NCBI GenBank assembly: GCA_900542795.1
Contig: UQPD01000057.1
Coordinates: 1-14,395, forward strand
Direction: 5' to 3'
DNA: 14,395 nucleotides
Origin: an uncultured Prevotella sp.
GTDB lineage: Bacteria > Bacteroidota > Bacteroidia > Bacteroidales > Bacteroidaceae
The notes under the pieces are model-generated. The model searched no databases, was not told the origin of the DNA, and saw only the letters and a list, made by a program, of their open reading frames with translations. Below are positions 12,405 through 14,395 of the stretch, in pieces (position 1 is the first letter of the stretch; every line of letters begins with the position of its first letter). The translations under genes and the position numbers were made by a program.

Positions 12405-13412
12405 ATGAAACAAGAAATCATCCAACACATAAACCAATTAGCTCAGGAGGGGGAACCTTTTCTTTTTGTCATCAATTATCAAGGTGACGATGCCTATATT
12501 CGTAAACTATCACAAATTCAACCCGATGAATGCCTTTACAACTTTGAAGGAATTAGCAACATTTGCAATACAACACCCATGCCCCTACCCCACGTTGTGA
12601 AATGGCAAGTTAACGCTCCATTATATAAGGACTACCAAAAGAGTTTCGACAAGGTTAAAAGCCATATTCTGGCAGGTAATAGTTTCCTTACCAATCTCAC
12701 ATGCAAGGTTGATGTAAAGTGTAACCTCAAACTTGAAGAAATCTTTGAACATGCCCAAGGTAAATACAAACTTTTATTGAAGGGAGACCACCAAAAGGGA
12801 AGAAGATTTGTATGCTTCTCACCCGAAACCTTTTTGCGAATCAAAGACCACCGCATCTATTCATATCCTATGAAGGGAACCATTGATGCCACCCTCCCCC
12901 ATGCTGCCGAAATGCTTATGGCAGACACCAAAGAGGCTGCCGAACATGCTACGATAGTTGACCTTATACGCAACGATTTGAGTAGAGTGGCAAAACACGT
13001 AAGAGTTACGCGCTACCGCTACATGGATGTGTTACACACTAACAAAGGACGCATTTTGCAAACCAGTTCAGAAGTCTGTGGTTTATTACCTCACAATTAT
13101 TCCAACCACCTTGGCGATATTATAGCCGCACAACTCCCCGCTGGTTCCATTACTGGAGCTCCTAAACCCAAAACAGTAGAAATTATTCATGAAGCCGAAG
13201 GTTACGAACGAGGTTACTACACAGGCATCATGGGCATTTACAACCAAGGAGAACTCAACTCTGCTGTCATTATTCGCTTTATTGAGGAAGATGCGCATGC
13301 CCATCTTTCATTCAAAGCTGGCGGTGGCATCACATCTTTGAGCGAGTGTAAAAAAGAATATGAAGAGGTGGTACAGAAGGTTTATTTGCCGATAACCGAA
13401 AAAGAATTTTGA
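12405..13412 (+). CDS. pabB: Aminodeoxychorismate synthase component I
   Basis: A 335-residue chorismate-using enzyme that adds ammonia to chorismate to give 4-amino-4-deoxychorismate, the first step to p-aminobenzoate and folate. Family motifs in order: P155-M-K157-G-T, where lysine in this position marks PabB (anthranilate synthase has alanine); HATIVDLIRNDLSRVAKH (181-198); QTSSEV (219-224); LPAGSITGAPKPKTVEII (244-261); TGIMGIY (273-279); and the GGGITSLSE end (307-315). It is shorter than E. coli PabB because most of the N-terminal part is missing, as in many Bacteroidota. The ATG at 12405 is preferred over a TTG at 12399. pabC follows after 21 bp; no glutaminase gene (pabA) is adjacent. 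Confidence 0.92.
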   Translation: MKQEIIQHINQLAQEGEPFLFVINYQGDDAYIRKLSQIQPDECLYNFEGISNICNTTPMPLPHVVKWQVNAPLYKDYQKSFDKVKSHILAGNSFLTNLTCKVDVKCNLKLEEIFEHAQGKYKLLLKGDHQKGRRFVCFSPETFLRIKDHRIYSYPMKGTIDATLPHAAEMLMADTKEAAEHATIVDLIRNDLSRVAKHVRVTRYRYMDVLHTNKGRILQTSSEVCGLLPHNYSNHLGDIIAAQLPAGSITGAPKPKTVEIIHEAEGYERGYYTGIMGIYNQGELNSAVIIRFIEEDAHAHLSFKAGGGITSLSECKKEYEEVVQKVYLPITEKEF

Positions 13413-13433
13413 CAATTTAATTCTATAAGCATT

Positions 13434-14027
13434 ATGACCCCACAATTCGTTGAGACCTTAAAAATGACGAATGGAAAACCCATTGGTTTAACTTATCATC
13501 AGGCAAGGATGGAACGTACCATTTGTCACTTTTTTCCCACCCTTGCCAACACCCACATGCCCTGTTTGCAAAATAGCATTATGCCTCAAACAAGCGAAGG
13601 TGTTATAAAAGTACGTGTGGTGTATGGAGCCGAGGGGATAGAACAGGTGGAATACATTCCCTATGTTATGCGTTGCATTCAGTCGTTACAAATAGTAACA
13701 GACGATGCTATAAACTATAGTTATAAAAGCACCGACCGCAGTGCGCTAAATGCCTTACTTGCCCAAAGAGGCAACTGCGACGATATTATTATAGTTAAAA
13801 ATGGTCTTGTTACAGACACCTCGTTTACCAATATTGCCATTTACGATGGTACACATTGGCTCACCCCTCGCACACCCTTGTTGGCAGGAACCCAACGCGC
13901 TCGCTTACTTGATGAAGGAAGTATTCAAGAGGCAGACATCACACCCGATATGCTGCGCCAAGCCCAAAAAGTACGCCTGTTTAATGCTATGACAAGTTTT
14001 GAAGTTAACAGAATGAGTTTTAAGTAA
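13434..14027 (+). CDS. pabC: Class IV aminotransferase-fold protein, probable aminodeoxychorismate lyase
   Basis: A 197-residue PLP enzyme of fold type IV, likely cleaving 4-amino-4-deoxychorismate to p-aminobenzoate and pyruvate. The PLP lysine is K98 in NYSYKSTDRSAL. Other marks are the DDIIIVKNGLVTDTSFTNIA stretch (116-135), which holds the conserved cofactor-contact region, and LLAGTQRARLL (149-159) near the phosphate site. It is shorter than E. coli PabC (about 270 residues), but short forms occur beside pabB in Bacteroidales. It starts 21 bp after pabB, so the two form an operon completing p-aminobenzoate synthesis apart from the glutaminase. Branched-chain or D-amino acid aminotransferase activity is less likely given the neighbour. 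Confidence 0.85.
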   Translation: MTPQFVETLKMTNGKPIGLTYHQARMERTICHFFPTLANTHMPCLQNSIMPQTSEGVIKVRVVYGAEGIEQVEYIPYVMRCIQSLQIVTDDAINYSYKSTDRSALNALLAQRGNCDDIIIVKNGLVTDTSFTNIAIYDGTHWLTPRTPLLAGTQRARLLDEGSIQEADITPDMLRQAQKVRLFNAMTSFEVNRMSFK

Positions 14028-14132
14028 ACGTTTACGAGTAAGAAGTATTACCTATTTGCTAAGTTTTATAAGTAAAGCAAAAATGGTATCATTTTCCGAC
14101 TTTCAGGTACTATCTATTTTGCCCAACATGCT

Positions 14133-14142
14133 TACCTTTGCA
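14133..14142 (+). promoter_or_regulatory. Promoter -7 box upstream of the repeat array
   Basis: TACCTTTGCA matches TAnnTTTG with the CA extension. It points toward the 35-bp repeat array, whose first unit begins 23 bp later, so transcripts would start near the array. The served gene must lie beyond the window. The rest of 14028-14132 is AT-rich and shows no gene. Confidence 0.5.
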
Positions 14143-14165
14143 GCAAAGTTTTTAAGTTCACTGTT

Positions 14166-14395
14166 CATTCTGCAAGAATGTAATACTTTACTAAGAATGC
14201 CATTTTGCAAGAATGTAATACTTAACTAAGAATGCCTTTCTGCAAGAATGTAATACTTTACTAAAAATGCCATTTTGCAAGAATGTAATACTTTACTAAG
14301 AATGCCATTTTGCAAGAATGTAATACTTTACTAAGAATGCCATTCTGCAAGAATGTAATACTTTACTAAGAATGCCATTTTGCAAGAATGTAATA
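14166..14395. repeat. 35-bp tandem repeat array, running off the window end
   Basis: Units start exactly every 35 bp at 14166, 14201, 14236, 14271, 14306 and 14341, with a seventh from 14376 cut after 20 bp by the window edge. The unit begins CATTYTGCAAGAATG and continues TAATACTTTACTAAGAATGC. Differences are few: C or T at unit position 5, CTTTC in the third unit, TTAAC for TTTAC in the second and AAAATGC for AGAATGC in the third. Each unit has a CATTC/GAATG inverted repeat around TGCAA. There are no spacers, so it is not CRISPR. No long open frame is supported across it. Confidence 0.95.

Noticed and set aside
14024..14035. Perfect 12-bp palindrome GTAAACGTTTAC over the pabC stop codon as operator or terminator
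   Set aside because: A few palindromes of this length are expected by chance in 14 kb; there is no loop, T-run or promoter beside it.
14166..14395. CRISPR array
   Set aside because: The 35-bp units follow each other directly without variable spacers, and no cas gene is near.

Overview
The window looks like chromosomal DNA of a Bacteroidales bacterium, most likely Prevotella or a close relative. Many start regions carry the Bacteroidota -7 promoter box TAnnTTTG, usually extended to TTTGCA. Shine-Dalgarno sequences are nearly absent, the DNA is AT-rich, and the protein families (TonB-dependent receptor, PepSY-like protein, EFR1 ferredoxin, DUF3791 proteins) fit. There are 18 intact protein genes, all on the + strand except one ZIP transporter, plus one clear gene remnant between two DUF3791 genes and one doubtful remnant at the left edge. 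I found no rRNA, tRNA, CRISPR array or insertion sequence.

Left block (1-2556): a promoter region with two TAtcTTTGCA boxes precedes a compact operon of an AraC-family regulator, a small FMN oxidoreductase and an exported carboxymuconolactone-decarboxylase/cupin fusion. Next (2557-3402) come two small DUF3791 genes flanking the out-of-frame ends of what I read as a DUF3990 (ADP-ribosyltransferase-like) toxin gene whose middle is missing, closed by a strong hairpin. An EFR1-type flavodoxin/2x[4Fe-4S] protein follows (3403-4161).

Metal block (4162-8172): an 18-bp inverted repeat, a promoter and a near-perfect 24-bp hairpin leader precede a small regulator that joins an HMA-like MxCxxC domain to an AraC DNA-binding domain. 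Then come a TonB-dependent receptor and an exported HMA protein. A convergent ZIP transporter shares a bidirectional hairpin with them. Together these suggest sensing, outer-membrane import, periplasmic handling and inner-membrane transport of a transition metal. The metal cannot be read from the sequence; copper for the HMA parts and zinc or iron for ZIP are the usual guesses.

Right block (8173-14027): divergent from ZIP is a DUF4186 gene joined to an O6-alkylguanine-DNA alkyltransferase gene. Then come an exported PepSY-like protein with a textbook terminator, a Sel1-repeat protein, a zinc-dependent alcohol dehydrogenase, and a pabB-pabC pair for p-aminobenzoate (folate) synthesis without an adjacent pabA. 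The window ends in an AT-rich region (14028-14395) with a promoter box followed at once by a 35-bp tandem repeat array that runs off the edge.

The most interesting points are the gutted toxin between two surviving partner genes, the metal-domain AraC regulator with its hairpin leader and flanking palindromes, and the 35-bp repeat array just downstream of a promoter.
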